From assembly GCA_037957365.1 (NCBI GenBank), contig JARHVA010000459.1, forward strand, positions 4,711,001 to 4,775,000: a DNA stretch of 64,000 nt, given 5' to 3'. The notes under the pieces were generated by a model, which was not told where the DNA came from, made no database searches, and saw nothing but the letters and a program-made list of their open reading frames with translations. The translations under genes and the position numbers were made by a program. Source of the stretch: Torreya grandis. Its lineage: Eukaryota > Streptophyta > Pinopsida > Cupressales > Taxaceae. Shown here piece by piece: positions 1 to 12,109 of this stretch; positions within the stretch are counted from its first letter, which is position 1; every line of letters starts with the position of its first letter.

Positions 1-1803
1 ATCTCTAAAACCTATGGTTGTACTCAAGATCCTTAGATATGGGTTAACATAGTCAGACACACAGGCTTGCACATAGACCCTAGTTCTATATTGAGGTTCC
101 TTAAAGATATTATAATAAGTGATATGGTTAATATAAGATGTAATAGCATGTTTAAGATATAAAAATGAGGTTAAAAGTTCTAAGATATGGTAATATTTAT
201 CAGAGAGCCTTTAAACCCTGCTTAAGCTAGTCCATCTATACACAGTCATTTTAAGGGGCCATCTTCAAATGTTCACCTACACCACATGCATGATAAAATA
301 AAAATATAATATGGAATTTTAAGTCTCCATATGGATTAAATATCCATGGAATATTTATTGGCATTTGGAGGCTAAGATTTATGAATGAATGTTAAGAAAA
401 TAAGTGCTCAAAACTTCCTATAAACAACCCTAGAATCATCTTCTAATTTTAATATCTCTAAGCACCATATGCATGGGAATGCAGCCCATTAATTAGATAT
501 GAGGGGGTTATTTCCATAAAAATCCATTTAATTTGTTCTAGGTTTGGATGTTAGTACTCTATGAATCATCATTAATATGGTGGACATCTCTAACCCTGCA
601 CAAACCCCATAAGTGGATCGATGGTGAAACTTGAATCCAAAACCAATCTAAATGAAGAATTTTGATCATGAAATGACCTTTAAGGTATCTTGAGGTCTGA
701 TAAGCATCACATTAACCCATTGGTTATCACTTTTAGAGGTAAATTTGTATGAAATAGACCTAAAAGTGTTAGTTTAAGCTCAAAAGTAAGGATAGTGAGA
801 ATGTTTGTGTGCAAAATGAAGTTGGAGAGGGAGAATGAGTCATAAATAATCCATTTATGCCCTACAGTATCCTCCATGTTGACCTATAGGACTATTTCAA
901 TAGGCTAAAATATGTAGGTGTTGGGATTCATGATTGTATACACTTAAAGGGAGTTAAATTATGAAACCAAGCTAATGATGACACTCTATGAGGTATATAA
1001 GGTAATATCCTATCATATAAGGTGGCTCACAACTCCAATTTTTAGGTCAATATTCATGACTCAAGTTTGTAGATATATTAATCCATATATTGCATGACCA
1101 CTAGGTTATGAATAGATGAAACATATCACAATTTGAGGAGTTAGAATGTTTTGAATCTTATTGGAAAAGGATATTACATTATTTAAAATCCTTATGGCTA
1201 GTTTATACCCTTAGAGAAGCCACTATAGTAGGCCATTCTACTTGCAGACACATGGAAGTCACTAAACAAACATGTTCCTCACACAAAAGGCAACTTCAAG
1301 TACTCATCATAGCTTGAATCTTATGCATGGGGAGTTAAACCATTCATAGAAGGTGAGAATGTTTACTGTCTTGAAATTGGTGAAACTACTTCAAACATCC
1401 AAGCCCTAATCTCTATTAACCATGCCTAAGAATCCCAAACACCCCTAAACCTCCCTTAAACCCTAATAATGACCTATCTAAAGAGGTTTAGGGAAATATG
1501 CATTCATATGATTGTAAGTTACTTGTTTATCACTTGGATCATGTTAGAAACTTAGAGAGGCTCATTTCCATGGCTTTTGATAGTACAAAAACTATATAAA
1601 CATCTCTTTAAGAGGAAAATTTATAGGGTTTTAGACATATGTTATGTTAAATATCCTAAAGATAAGTTTTAAATCATGGAGAGGGTAAGCCTAGGACTTG
1701 CTCTACCAATTCAATGCTAATATGGTTCATAAAACTAATTGTAGGTGTGTTTTTATCTCCATATAAACTACCAGTCTGTGAGATAGTCCATTTTAGCCTA
1801 TCC
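1..1803. other. Unassigned AT-rich flank
   Basis: No open frame of convincing length or composition and no recognisable retroelement domain was found on either strand. The stretch lies outside the Tat-type element that begins near 1804. It is probably older repeat debris, but no paired copy occurs in this window. Confidence 0.5.
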
Positions 1804-3170
1804 TATTTCATATAAATTTTGCTTATATTCTCTTAGAAGGAAGAGAATATAAAATTAATAAGGGTATGCTAGAAAAACTTGATGTTTTGTGTGTGCATTT
1901 ACCTAGATGATTTTAGGTACTCCTCTTTGGCTTGGGAAGAATGACTTGTAGATAAGAAAGCACTAAAGCAAATGGTTGATTAGTTAAATAGTAGGGTGGA
2001 TTAGATAGAAAGCTAGATCCAAGAAGCATGAGCTTCCTTGGAGGATGTAAATCCAAGATTTTAAACAATCAAGTTCTAAAAATGAAAGATAAATTACTTG
2101 CATATATCATAGAATATATTGAAATGAAATAGAATAAGTGCTCAATAAATGAATAGGTGAATTTGGCTAACTATAGCAATAAATAGATTGATATTAATGT
2201 TAAATGAATCAGGTATGGTTCATAAAATAGGGTGAGGTTATATTATTAGGTAGAGGGTCTGAAATTGGGATTTGGTTGAGGTCTAGTGTGTGAAAATAGG
2301 TTATTATTTATATATCACATAATGACCATCAGTGGTTATGGTGATCATCAGTGGTCAGGGTAATCATCGACAATTATGGATAGACCATCGGTAGTTAGGG
2401 TGACTATTGGTAGTTACTATGGTTTTGGTCTAGTTCAAGGAATTGATCTAGTAAGGTTATGAAATGGAATTCTAAAAAGTGGATTTAGGCTAGGTTGGTC
2501 ACAAAATAGTAACAAAGTAACTAATTAGTGAAAATAGATACTTAGCTTGTTAGTTGTTGATATGATGTAGGGTTGAAGGATTTAATGGTGAAAATTGGAG
2601 TAATTTCAATAGATTAATGACACTTGGCTATTAGATGATGAACATTAACACTTGGGATCTTTGTTGCACTTGTTAGGTCATTATAAGAACACCTGCAAAA
2701 GGAAGTGCTAATGCAAGAGGCTTTAGATCTAGATGTGAATGATTGAATGATTCTAGATATTTTTTCACCTCATTATCCTATCTTTTTATAGGAAGGAGAG
2801 ATGAAATAATAGGTTAAAAAGATATTTAAAAATTATTTCAAATTTAGCCTTTATATGTATTGGCTCACACATAAATTAGATGAGCTAAATATAAAAAATC
2901 AAGTACGAGTTGATTAGAGTTTAACTGTTCAAGTAGTGGGAACCTAATCATTGATGGTCAGGCCTAACCATTGATGGTTAGGGTGACCATCAGTGGTTGA
3001 ATTTCAAAGGTTAAGTTTGGTAAAAAAAATTAGTTAGTTGCATAGCTAGTCAACTAACCTAGCTTAGTTTTATGATTGAAGGGTTATGGGATGATCTTTA
3101 AGGTGTCCTGAGGTGGTCTATGGGTACTTCAACATCTAGGACTATTGCGTGTGGCTTTTTATTGTCTAAA
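1804..3170 (-). repeat. 3' LTR of the Tat-type element
   Basis: Direct repeat of 30138-31459. Homologous landmarks include the stretches near 1960-2200 and 30250-30490 and the shared ends near 3060-3170 and 31360-31459. The left edge TATTTCA corresponds to TGTTTCA in the other LTR, a G-to-A change in the terminal TG. The right edge was set by an ungapped alignment that runs into the PPT. It contains two clusters of GACCATC-type palindromes. Confidence 0.8.
2318..2425. repeat. Cluster of GACCATC..GATGGTC palindromic units in the left LTR
   Basis: About five imperfect units of roughly 19 bp resembling GTGACCATCAGTGGTCAGG follow one another here. Each contains a self-complementary core like GACCATCGATGGTC. 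A further cluster lies at about 2944-2998. Corresponding clusters occur in the right LTR, so the array predates the insertion of the element. Confidence 0.7.
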
Positions 3171-3186
3171 TTTTATCCCTTTTTTA
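3171..3186 (-). other. Polypurine tract of the Tat-type element
   Basis: On the minus strand this reads as a purine run, AAAAAAGGGATAAAA, directly upstream of the 3' LTR start. It would prime plus-strand DNA synthesis. Its position agrees with the LTR edge found from the LTR alignment. Confidence 0.6.
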
Positions 3187-4633
3187 TGTAATATGTATCA
3201 ACAAGATGTAAAACAAAAATGGATTTTGGGTCAAAGGTTTGGCTACCCCAAGCATGGGAAGAGGTGTTCTCCCTCAAATTGAGAATCAATGAGGTGAATT
3301 AAAGTTAGGTGCAGTTTTGATAAGTGGTTAAATTGGTGATGAAGTGGGTGGTAGGTTGGGTACTAAATCATAAACATGTACACAAAGTGAAACTAATAGT
3401 GATAGCAAAGAATGTGTAATGACTAAGTTTTCATGGGTGGTAAAAATAAAGGTCGATACTAGAAGGACAGGTGATAAGTAGATCATATGATCGTATGTGA
3501 TGGTTGGGCTACACTCATAAATTCAAGTATCCTAGATAAGGTTAGTGTATTCATAGGTATCCAAGGTAGGAAGTTCTCCAATGAAGACATAAATTGGTTA
3601 GGTGTGCACAAGGTAGCACAAGTGCAAAAAACTATGCAATATGGTAATCTAGTTGGTGTAATAAAAAGGACCAAGGTAAGGTCATCACAAAATGTACAGT
3701 AGTCAGGCCAAAATGGCCAATGGAAAGGTGAAATGGTGGGTGTAAAAATGGGTAGAGAAGGTGATCTCCATAGGTGGGAACTTCATGTGGGTATGTGCTA
3801 AAACATTTATGTGAGAATTTGGTGGTTGGAGGAGAAAACCTAAAAATTCTGACCATCGACGGTCAGGGTTGACCCTTGAGGTTGACCATTGATGGTCACC
3901 CTAACCATCAGTAGTCAAGTGTTAAAACTAAAAGGGTGAGGTCAAAAAAAATATCATCAGCCCTTTTGTGCTCATTTGAGCATATTGGCTTAGGGAAATG
4001 GCCTTTTGGCATTTTGTGAATAAAAATTAATGAATTACTAGCATTTAATTAGTTGAAATTATTGAAGTGGATCAGTGTTGTTAGAGATTTTAGTTGATTG
4101 AGGATGTAGTGTAGATGAGGGAGGTTTCATGGCTAATATGTGGGTCTTTGGGTTCCTCCTCGATGATGGTCAAGGAATGAGGTAGGTGGTGTATTATGAA
4201 TTTGATAGAGTAGTTTCAAATTTGGCAAATGAAAAGTGATGTGAGGTTGTTTGTAGATTTTGGTTGTTGGTGACCTAAGGTGTAGGGTTTTGGGTAATGT
4301 TTGTTTGAGTGGAGAGTTGGAATCTTTGGTAGTTATTCAATTTGGTAATGGTAGGGTAGGGTGGGCATTAGATGTAGAGATATGTATAAATTTTTATGTA
4401 TTTATGGTTTTTTAGTAAGTGTATTAGGAGGGTAAGGTTTGTTATTCCACTAGAGGTCACCCATAGTGATGTAGGTAGTCACTACCAACCATCGATGGTC
4501 GATAAGTGACCATCATAGGTCACTTGACCATTGACGATTGAGTATAAGAATAGTCAACCATCGATGATCGATTACATAGTGATGTGTTTTTAAAATTTAA
4601 GGTTAATGGTTATTAGAGTAAGGTTGATAGTAT
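3187..4633 (-). other. 3' untranslated part of the Tat-type element, before the Athila insertion
   Basis: Interior DNA of the outer element next to its 3' LTR; it resumes at 17052 after the nested insertion. No coding relic was recognised. More GACCATC/GATGGTC palindromes occur at about 3849-3920 and 4485-4575. Confidence 0.6.
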
Positions 4634-4638
4634 AATGT
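4634..4638. repeat. Target-site duplication AATGT, left copy
   Basis: AATGT stands directly before the 5' LTR and again directly after the 3' LTR at 17047-17051. Five base pairs is the normal duplication for Ty3/gypsy integration. Confidence 0.95.
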
Positions 4639-6080
4639 TGATGAGATCAAAATATGGCTCATTATTGACATGTTATTTCCTTCAAATCATATCTCAAATG
4701 ATATTATCTTATACAAATCTTAGATTCTCAGATAGCTATTACATGGAAAATATATATTTGTCTTGTTTATATTAAACCAAAGACTGAATCTTTACTTCAT
4801 TAGTAATGTCTAATATATAACATATTTTAGTGATCTTTTGTGTGAAGAATGCTCAGGAAGAAGACACAAGTGATGTATAGTGAACATTCCATTTTGATCT
4901 CCATCTAGTAGAACTATGAACTCTGCAGGCTTGTTTCTTTAGACTCTGCAAGCTTATTTCTATAGACTCTGCAGGCTTGTTTCTACAGACTCTATAGGCT
5001 TATTTCTATGAACTCCGTAGGCTTGTTTCTATAGACTCTGCAAGATTATTTCTAAAGACTCTGTAGGCTCATTTCTACGGACTCTGTAGGGTTAGTACCG
5101 AGAATTTTGTAAGGACAATGGGAAGCTAGAGACCAGATAAGATAGGGAAGAACCATTCCAGCTGGAATCAAATAAGGAAAATAACTGCCTGCTATTTTGA
5201 AGGACTTGCTTTTGATAAATTTGTATATAATCAAATTTTAGGACTATTATAAGATAGGATATTTACTTCATCAAAATAATTAGATCTCTTAGGAATCCAA
5301 TCTCCTATCTTTGGAAGAATGGATCGACCAAAGAATCCTATTTCTTTGCATCCTATTTTGAGTTAATTATATTAGTATAAAGTGTTAGACTTTCAACTAT
5401 GAGAGAATAATAGATATTTTTAAAAAATAATAGATTTTTAGAAATGATAAAAAATAGAGGAGTGAGAATTAGATAAGCATATAGGTTTCAATTAGACTAT
5501 AATTATTTCATTTTTATGAATTAATACTTCAAGTTTCCAGCATTTATTAAGCTTTGTTCCAGAGTCTAAGAGGAGCAAGGGCCCACTCTCCTTGGAACCA
5601 GGAACTGTGTACGGTATTTATGTTCTATTTTATTAGTTATAATCTTGTTACTATTTACATTTATTTATAAAAATATCAAAACAAATTCATAATTTAAAAA
5701 GAGCATTTTCTTATTTCATTTCTTTTTTATGCAAAGTATCTTTTCTTTTACAGTAGAAGTATGAAGCAAATTTCCTTTCGTAAGTAGGAGTGTGAATTTA
5801 TTTTCCTTGCAAATGTAAAATAGGAGTGTGATGTTTTACTTTTAGCAAAGGAGTGGATTGATTTGATTTCTTTCTTTTTGTTAGCAAAAGTGTGAATCAA
5901 GTAATTTAGGATGTATTCCTTTATTTAGTCAAAATTAGAATAAGATCAACAAACACCCCCATAATTAGACTTCTAGATCTACCATCCCATACCTTACTAT
6001 ATATAGCTTTGGATACTAGGCCTGGTTGATAAGACACCAATTGAATATTTTTCAAATGAGGAGTTAGATGACACTCGTCA
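4639..6080 (+). repeat. 5' LTR of the Athila-type element
   Basis: 1442 bp, pairs with 15611-17046. Terminal inverted hexamer TGATGA / TCATCA, here TCGTCA. A TATA-like box (TATAAAG) lies at 5376-5382 with a counterpart in the 3' LTR. It contains a 23-bp tandem repeat at 4919-5102. Confidence 0.95.
4919..5102 (+). repeat. 23-bp minisatellite in the 5' LTR, eight units
   Basis: Units start every 23 bp (4919, 4942, 4965, 4988, 5011, 5034, 5057, 5080) and resemble GACTCTGCAGGCTTGTTTCT followed by ATA. The same eight-unit array lies in the 3' LTR. Confidence 0.9.
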
Positions 6081-6084
6081 TTTT

Positions 6085-6102
6085 TGGCACCGTTGCCGGG
6101 GA
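6085..6102 (+). other. Primer-binding site, tRNA-Asp type
   Basis: TGGCACCGTTGCCGGGGA starts 4 nt after the 5' LTR. It matches the complement of the plant tRNA-Asp 3' end (TGGCGCCGTTGCCGGGGA) at 17 of 18 positions. The one change is G to A at a CpG. tRNA-Asp priming is usual for Athila elements. Confidence 0.92.
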
Positions 6103-6249
6103 ACATAAGGTGTCACTAAGGTAATAATTAGTGATCTAGAGTATAAAACAAAAACAATTAATAAATTGATGTACCATCTTAGAGATTCTAAATGATGACT
6201 TATTCCAAAGCTTTTACCAAGGACACATGTGGACACTCCTTCAACACCT

Positions 6250-8190
6250 ATGAGTAGTGAACCATAAGATACAAGTGAAACATATTTGTAAGAATCTTCT
6301 GAAACTAGGATAAGAACTAGGTCATTACCACATGCAAGCCCCATAGGAAAAATTCCTCAAGATCAATTTCTTATAGAAAGACATTATTTGGAAATTGCTA
6401 AAGAGTTAGAAGAAGCATTTCAATGATCCATAGTTGAAAAAAATTTTGAGAACTTAGAACAACCTATAACTGAGACCCCAAACATTCAGTGGAAGATCAT
6501 CCCAATTTTGAAATATCATCAGAAGAAGAAATGGCTCTCCAACAAAATCAATAATTTGCACAACCAGGAAGGACTTTCTCCTTTCCTATTGTTTTAGATC
6601 CTAATGATCAAACCCCCATGAAAAATATTTCACCAGCTAATCTACCAAAGTTTTGGGGATGATCTATAGAAGATCTTGATCAATTCCTGTTTGAATTTAA
6701 GGTTCTATGTCAAACCTATGATTACACAACTGATAGCTAGAAATTAAAACTATTTCCTTCTACACTTAAAGATGAAACTATGAGATGGTTCATGGGTTTA
6801 CTTGGCAACTCTATTAGAACATGGGATGACATGGAAATAGAATTCTTGAACAAATACCAAGATTACTGCTGAGTGCGAGAAAGAAAAGAGGATTTCTTCA
6901 AAATCAAACAAAATGAGGATGAATCTTTAGAGGATTATTTGGATAGATTTATGTTCACTCATAAAAGAAGCAATTATCCACTCACTGAAGATGTTCATAA
7001 ATTAGTTTTCTTGAAAGGATTGGATAAAGACACTAGAGATGCCTTAAATCTGATGGGTAGAGGAGACAAATAATTTGGATTTCGATCAGATTTTTGAACT
7101 TTGTACCAAATATTCTCAAACAAAACCTGGACTTAGGAAAGGAAAGTTGGGGAAATCTAATTAAGTGGGTAAATTAATTGAAAAATTTGATAATCTTAAA
7201 ATAGATATTCTGGTTACACTAAACAGTACTCTAGATGGCCTTCAAGCTAAGGCAAATGCAATAGAGCCTTTAGCAATCTACTATCCTAAGTGCAGATAGA
7301 AACACACCCTCATAGACTGCCCTCTAGATAGAACCAATATTTCATCATGTGGGACCGGTGATGCAACAAATCATGATACCAAATATTGTACCCTCCTACC
7401 TATTTTAAAGAATCAAATGAAAACACAAGTCCAGTCCATTGAAGAAGTAAATTATATTCAGAGACAAAACTTTGCTCCACAAAACTAGGCTAAAGGATAG
7501 TTTAGTACAAGAAATCTAGTTAATCCATGGATGGCACCATGGAATGTTCTAGTCCCTTCACCATTTTGGAATCAATCCCAAATTCCATCAATTCAAAATC
7601 CATGGGCAGGACAAGATTGGATGGCCAACACCTCCATGGATGGTGCCACAGCCACAACAACAATGGGTACCACAACAGCATTGGATGCCATGGCCATATC
7701 AACAATGGAATCAGTAGTGGAACCCCCAGTCACAATTCACCCAACCAAGAAGACCACTTTAACAACAAACCATTATGCCACCCCCAATTATTCAGTAACA
7801 AGGACAAATTAATCATTCCTTAATGCCTACACAACTAATAGAAAATCTAAAAAATAAACAACCAACACCTATTTATGTTAATGAACAGGAAGAAACAATC
7901 AATGTGGGAGCTATTGAGTGTTCAGACATACATTTGAGATTAGGAAAAACTATACAAAAACATCTAGTACTCATTTTTGAGATACCTAATGAAAATGAAA
8001 AGATAGAATCATCTCAATTAAGCACTGGAGAAGCTAAAATCAAAAGGATCCCTAAAGAAAACAAAGGAAACACTAATACACTATTTGTTCCTTTTCCTAA
8101 AAGATTAAGAGGAATTGATATCAAACCAAACTCAAACTTGGTCCATGAGTTGTAAAAGATCAATATTGAGGTACCCCTTCTACAAGCTAT
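6250..8190 (+). pseudogene. gag: gag relic of the Athila-type element
   Basis: Gag would form the virus-like particle and bind the element RNA. An ATG at 6250 opens a coding-like frame with stops; the true start could lie upstream. The retrotransposon gag domain is readable at about 6600-7070 (PKFWG, TMRWFMGL, the segment 6873-7073 with EDYLDRF). A zinc-knuckle-like C-x3-H-x4-C follows near 7290-7325, then a region rich in Trp, Pro and Gln at about 7500-7800. The frame changes near 6480, near 7069 and near 7620. In-frame stops are mostly TAG, TAA or TGA where Gln, Arg or Trp is expected, the signature of C-to-T decay. The border with protease is inferred; gag and pol were probably one polyprotein. 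Confidence 0.85.
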
Positions 8191-8319
8191 TAGGGATATA
8201 CCTGAATTAAATAAGATCATCAAAAACCTCTATATTAAGACACCTGGGAGGAAGGTAAAATATCCTGGAACCATTCATGTTGATGGAAAAGTTGTCGATT
8301 TATTAGAAAGAAAACTATT

Positions 8320-8690
8320 AGTTCAAAAATATGCAGATTCGGGAAGCCCAGTACTCACAATCATAATTAGAGGAAAAGAAATTCCTAACATCTTGGTAGA
8401 TTTGGGAATAATAATCAGTGTTATGACAACTGATACTCTCCATGCATTATCTCTTATGAAAATGCAACCTACAACTACCATTCTTCAAATGGCAGACCAG
8501 CTAGTAACGAAACTAGAGGGAACAATAGAAAATGTTTAATTGTTAATAGAATCTTGGGAATATCTAGTAGATTTCATGGTCTTGCAACCCAAAACAAAGA
8601 ATCTTAGATATCCTATAATCCTAGGTAGACCATGGTTGGCCACTGTAGTATCATTGATTGATTTCAGGTTAGGAGACATGACCATTTCTA
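8320..8690 (+). pseudogene. pol: Aspartic protease domain relic (Athila-type pol)
   Basis: The catalytic region reads ILVDLG, the variant of the D-[ST]-G loop common in plant Ty3/gypsy elements, at about 8390-8410. ILGRPWL follows at about 8620-8640 as the usual C-terminal part of the fold. Protease would cut the Gag-Pol polyprotein inside the particle. One in-frame stop is visible at 8537-8539. Downstream (8700-9340) the same frame continues as a linker with repeated short Ser/Thr-rich units before RT. Confidence 0.85.
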
Positions 8691-9419
8691 ATGGGTTAAA
8701 ATCCAAATGCATTGCCTTGTATCCTCCTGTAAAACCATCAAAAAATTGCATACAAGAACTTTGGGTGGATGAATTAGATAATACATTAAACAACATTTCC
8801 TTTTTAGCCATGATCATAGTTAAAAAACACTTTGAAGAATTGAATGGAGACATATACGTAGAATCTAAGGACTCTACTAGTCTAAAAACTATAGACTTTG
8901 CTAGTCCAAAAACTATGGACTATGCTAATCTAGAAACTACAAACTCTGTCAGTCCAAAAGCTATGAACTGCCTTAGTTTAGGATTCTTGGATCAGATAGA
9001 AAATTATAAAACCTCCACTTCTACTTCTGCTAGTAATTCATCATATGATCATAGACTGATTCAAGAAAGTGTGTGGAAATTGGCAAAACAACAACAAACT
9101 CATTTCTTGGATGCATTTCATTGTTTCTTAGCAAGACTGATTACTCCTGGAAAAGAGTTTGTTGATAATGTTACTATGTTTTATAAGATACTTCCTCATT
9201 TATGTCCTATGAACTCATTAATTAGTGAGTTTAAGAAAATAGAATCAAACTATCCAGGTACAAAACCAATCATGGTATTACCTAGAAATTTTTTAAAAAT
9301 CAATAGTTGGTTAACAAATGAAGAGGAAGATTAACTCTTTGAAGTGTTGGAAAGACATAACAAGGATTTTGTTTGGGATTATATCGACATGAAAGGAATT
9401 CACCCTAGCATATGCACTC

Positions 9420-10130
9420 ATCACATTTACATAGAATCTATCAAACTGGTCAGACAACCACAAAGAAGAATAAACCCATCATTAAAGGAAATAGTCAAAG
9501 CAAAAATCTAAAAGTTGTTAGAAGTAAATTTATTTACCCCATCTTAGATAGCTAGTGGGTGTCACCTCTGGTAATTGTGCCCAAGAAAAATAGAAAGTTA
9601 AGAGTATGTGTGGATTATAGAGAACTAAACAAGGCAATATTAAGAGATTACTTTACTTTACCTTTTATTGATCAAGTTCTTGATAACTTGGCAGGAAAGA
9701 AATATTTTTCTTTCCTGGATGGGTTCAATGGGTATACCCAGATAACGGTAGCAGCTGAAGATCAAGATAAAACCATATTTACCTACCCTTGGGGAAATTT
9801 TTCTTACCGAGTACTTCCATTTGGACTCTGTAATACTCCAACAACCTTCCAAAGAGCAGTTCTAGAAATCTTCTCTGACCTTACAAATGATTGTGATGAG
9901 GTATATTGGATGATTTCATTGTTTATGGTGAAACTTATGAAGAAGCTCTTACCAACTTGGAAAGAGTATTAATCAGATGTGAGGAACATCAATTATCCTT
10001 GAGCAATGAGAAATGTTTGTTGATGATGGATGAAGGAATAGTCCTAGGACATCATATTTCTACAAAAGGCATTCAGGTAGATCCAAAGAAAATTGAAATA
10101 ATTTCCAATTTACCCATTCCAAAAACATAA
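9420..10130 (+). pseudogene. pol: Reverse transcriptase relic with frameshift in the catalytic box
   Basis: Landmarks in order are WVSPLVIVPKK, RVCVDYRELNKA, FSFLDGFNGYTQI, LPFGLCNTPTTFQRA, then LDDFIVYG. The enzyme would copy element RNA into DNA. A frame change near 9550 precedes the core. At 9904-9905 one base is missing in what should be the Tyr codon of the Y-L-D-D box, so the two Asp codons (9909-9914) lie in another frame from the fingers domain. This copy cannot make active RT without frameshifting. The region after 9906 includes KIEIISNLPIPKT, typical of the RT thumb. Confidence 0.92.
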
Positions 10131-10269
10131 ACTAAAGTTAATAGTTTTTTAGGACATGATGGTTACTATAGATTCATAGATAAGTTTAGCCAAATAGTTG
10201 CCCCTATGTTTGCCTTACTTACAAAAGATAGTACATTCGAATGGAATGATAGTTGCCAACAGGCCTTTA

Positions 10270-10710
10270 AAATCATCAAAGCTAAACTTGTTACTGCTCT
10301 AGTATTAAAAGGACCAGATTGGACTAAGCCATTCCATATATACATAGATGCTTCCAATACAACACTAGGAGTAGTTCTTTGACAAAAACATGAATAAGGT
10401 AACATGTATGATATATATTATATTAGCAAAAAAATGACATCTGCTGAAAGAAATTACACCACAACCGAGAAGGAATTCTTAGCTATAATTTATGCAATGA
10501 ACAAATTTAGACACTAAATAATAGGATACAAGGTATTTATCTATATAGACCATTTAGCTATTAGATATCTTACCAACAAACCAATTATAGGAGGTAGGAT
10601 TATTAGATGGCTATTGCTCTTACAAGAATTTGATGTTACTATTATAGACAAACCAGGGAAATCTAATGTGGTTGTTGATTTCTTATCAAGAATCAACACT
10701 ACAGGGGAAG
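10270..10710 (+). pseudogene. pol: RNase H domain relic (Athila-type pol)
   Basis: Catalytic Asp in PFHIYIDASN, Glu in TTTEKEFLAI and Asp in IYIDHLAIRYL are all present, followed by LLLQEFDVTIIDKPG and the usual VVDFLSRI end. Stops interrupt the frame after GVVL and before GNMYD, and within KFRH-IIGYK. The domain would remove RNA from the RNA-DNA hybrid. Confidence 0.9.
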
Positions 10711-10869
10711 AAGAACTAGTGCAATATGACTTTCTAGATGAACAATTATTTGTTATTTTAGAAAAATCTCCATGGTTTGTTGATATAGCCAATTACCTCG
10801 CCATAGGGAATTTTCCTCTGCACTTTTCACAAAAAGAAAAAAATGTTTAATCAAAGAAAGTTCTTCTTT

Positions 10870-12109
10870 TAAATGGATTAATGGAATGTTATTTAAACTC
10901 AGACCTGATCATGTGTTTCACAGGTGTGTGACAAATGGTGAAGCTTATGATATCATTAGAGCTTGTCATGATGAACTAAGAGGAGGCCATTACTCAGCTC
11001 AAAGAACTATACATAAAATCTTGGGTGCAGGATATTATTGGCCTCATCTTCATCAACAAGTAAAAGGATATGACAGACATTGTGATGCTTGTCAGCAAAT
11101 TGGATAGCCTACTCTTTCAATAGAGATGCCCCTGAACCCTCATCCTCAATTGGTTTTAGAACCATTTGAGAAATGGGGAATTAATTTTATTGGTTTAGTG
11201 GATCCTCCTTCCAGAGGAAAAGAACATCTTCTAGTTTGTATAGACTACGTGACCAAGTGGGTAGAAGTGGAAAAATTAACTCATGCAAGAGAGGAGATGG
11301 TAGCTAATTTCTTATATTTCAAAATCATGCAAATATTTGGTGCTCCAAAAGAGATAGTCTCAGATCAAGGACCGCAGTTCATGCCAAACATGATAAAACA
11401 TTTTATGCAAGTGTATCAAACTCAGCACAAAAAAACATCTCCATACCATCCACAAGCAAATGGACAAGTTGAAGTCATCAATAGAGAATTGGAAACCATT
11501 TTAACCAAGGTTCTTAATTCTAGTAGAAAGGATTGGGAAGATAAGGTACCAAAACTTGTTTGGGCCTACAATACTACTTGGAAAACAAGAACTAGATTTT
11601 CACATTATGAATTGGTTTATGGTAAGAAGCCTTTATTCTCTATTGAATTTGAATTACAAACTTTGAAAATAGTTGTAGAAGTAAGAATTGAGTTAGAATA
11701 AATACATAAAGCAAGACTCCTATAGCTTAATAAACTTGATGAAATGAGGATGGAAGCACTACAAAGAACTAAATTGGTACAACATCAACGAAATGTTTGG
11801 CATGATGCACAAATAAAGAAATGAAAGTTTCAAAAAGGAGATTGGGCACTATTGTTTGATTCTAAATTTAAACAATTCAAAGGAAAACTAAATACAAGAT
11901 GGTTGGGACCTTATGAGATTAAAGAGGTCTATGAAAATGGTTCTATTAAGCTGATACCTATTAATGATAGCAGAAGATCTTTGTTAGTCAATGGACATAG
12001 GTTGAAGCTCTATCAAAAACCTCTCAATAAAGATGAATTTATTAAAAAATTAAGGGATCAATTAACTATTCTAGAAAGATTTGCTTCTTTTGGTAAACAT
12101 GCTCCTTGA
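10870..12109 (+). pseudogene. pol: Integrase relic with first catalytic Asp changed to Asn
   Basis: A zinc-binding H2C2 domain (HDELRGGHY, HCDACQQIG) lies at about 10960-11100. The core shows WGINFIG, SDQGPQF and NGQVEVIN. The second Asp (11363-11365) and the Glu (11471-11473) are 36 codons apart, the D,D35E spacing. The first Asp position is Asn (AAT, 11183-11185). A C-terminal domain with RWLGPYEIKEV lies at about 11850-12050. No chromodomain is seen, as expected for Athila. Stops interrupt it, including after 11104 and 11699. The frame is otherwise constant from about 10870 to the end. Confidence 0.92.

Noticed and set aside
3483..3856. Short open frames on both strands near 3.5-3.9 kb
   Set aside because: They lie in the non-coding 3' part of the Tat-type element, lack motifs and overlap each other on opposite strands.
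7527..7823. Open frames of 93 and 98 codons in two frames at 7.5-7.8 kb
   Set aside because: The first part of the 7531 frame belongs to gag; beyond about 7620 both are shadows of the Trp/Pro/Gln-rich gag tail, which lies in the third frame with stops.
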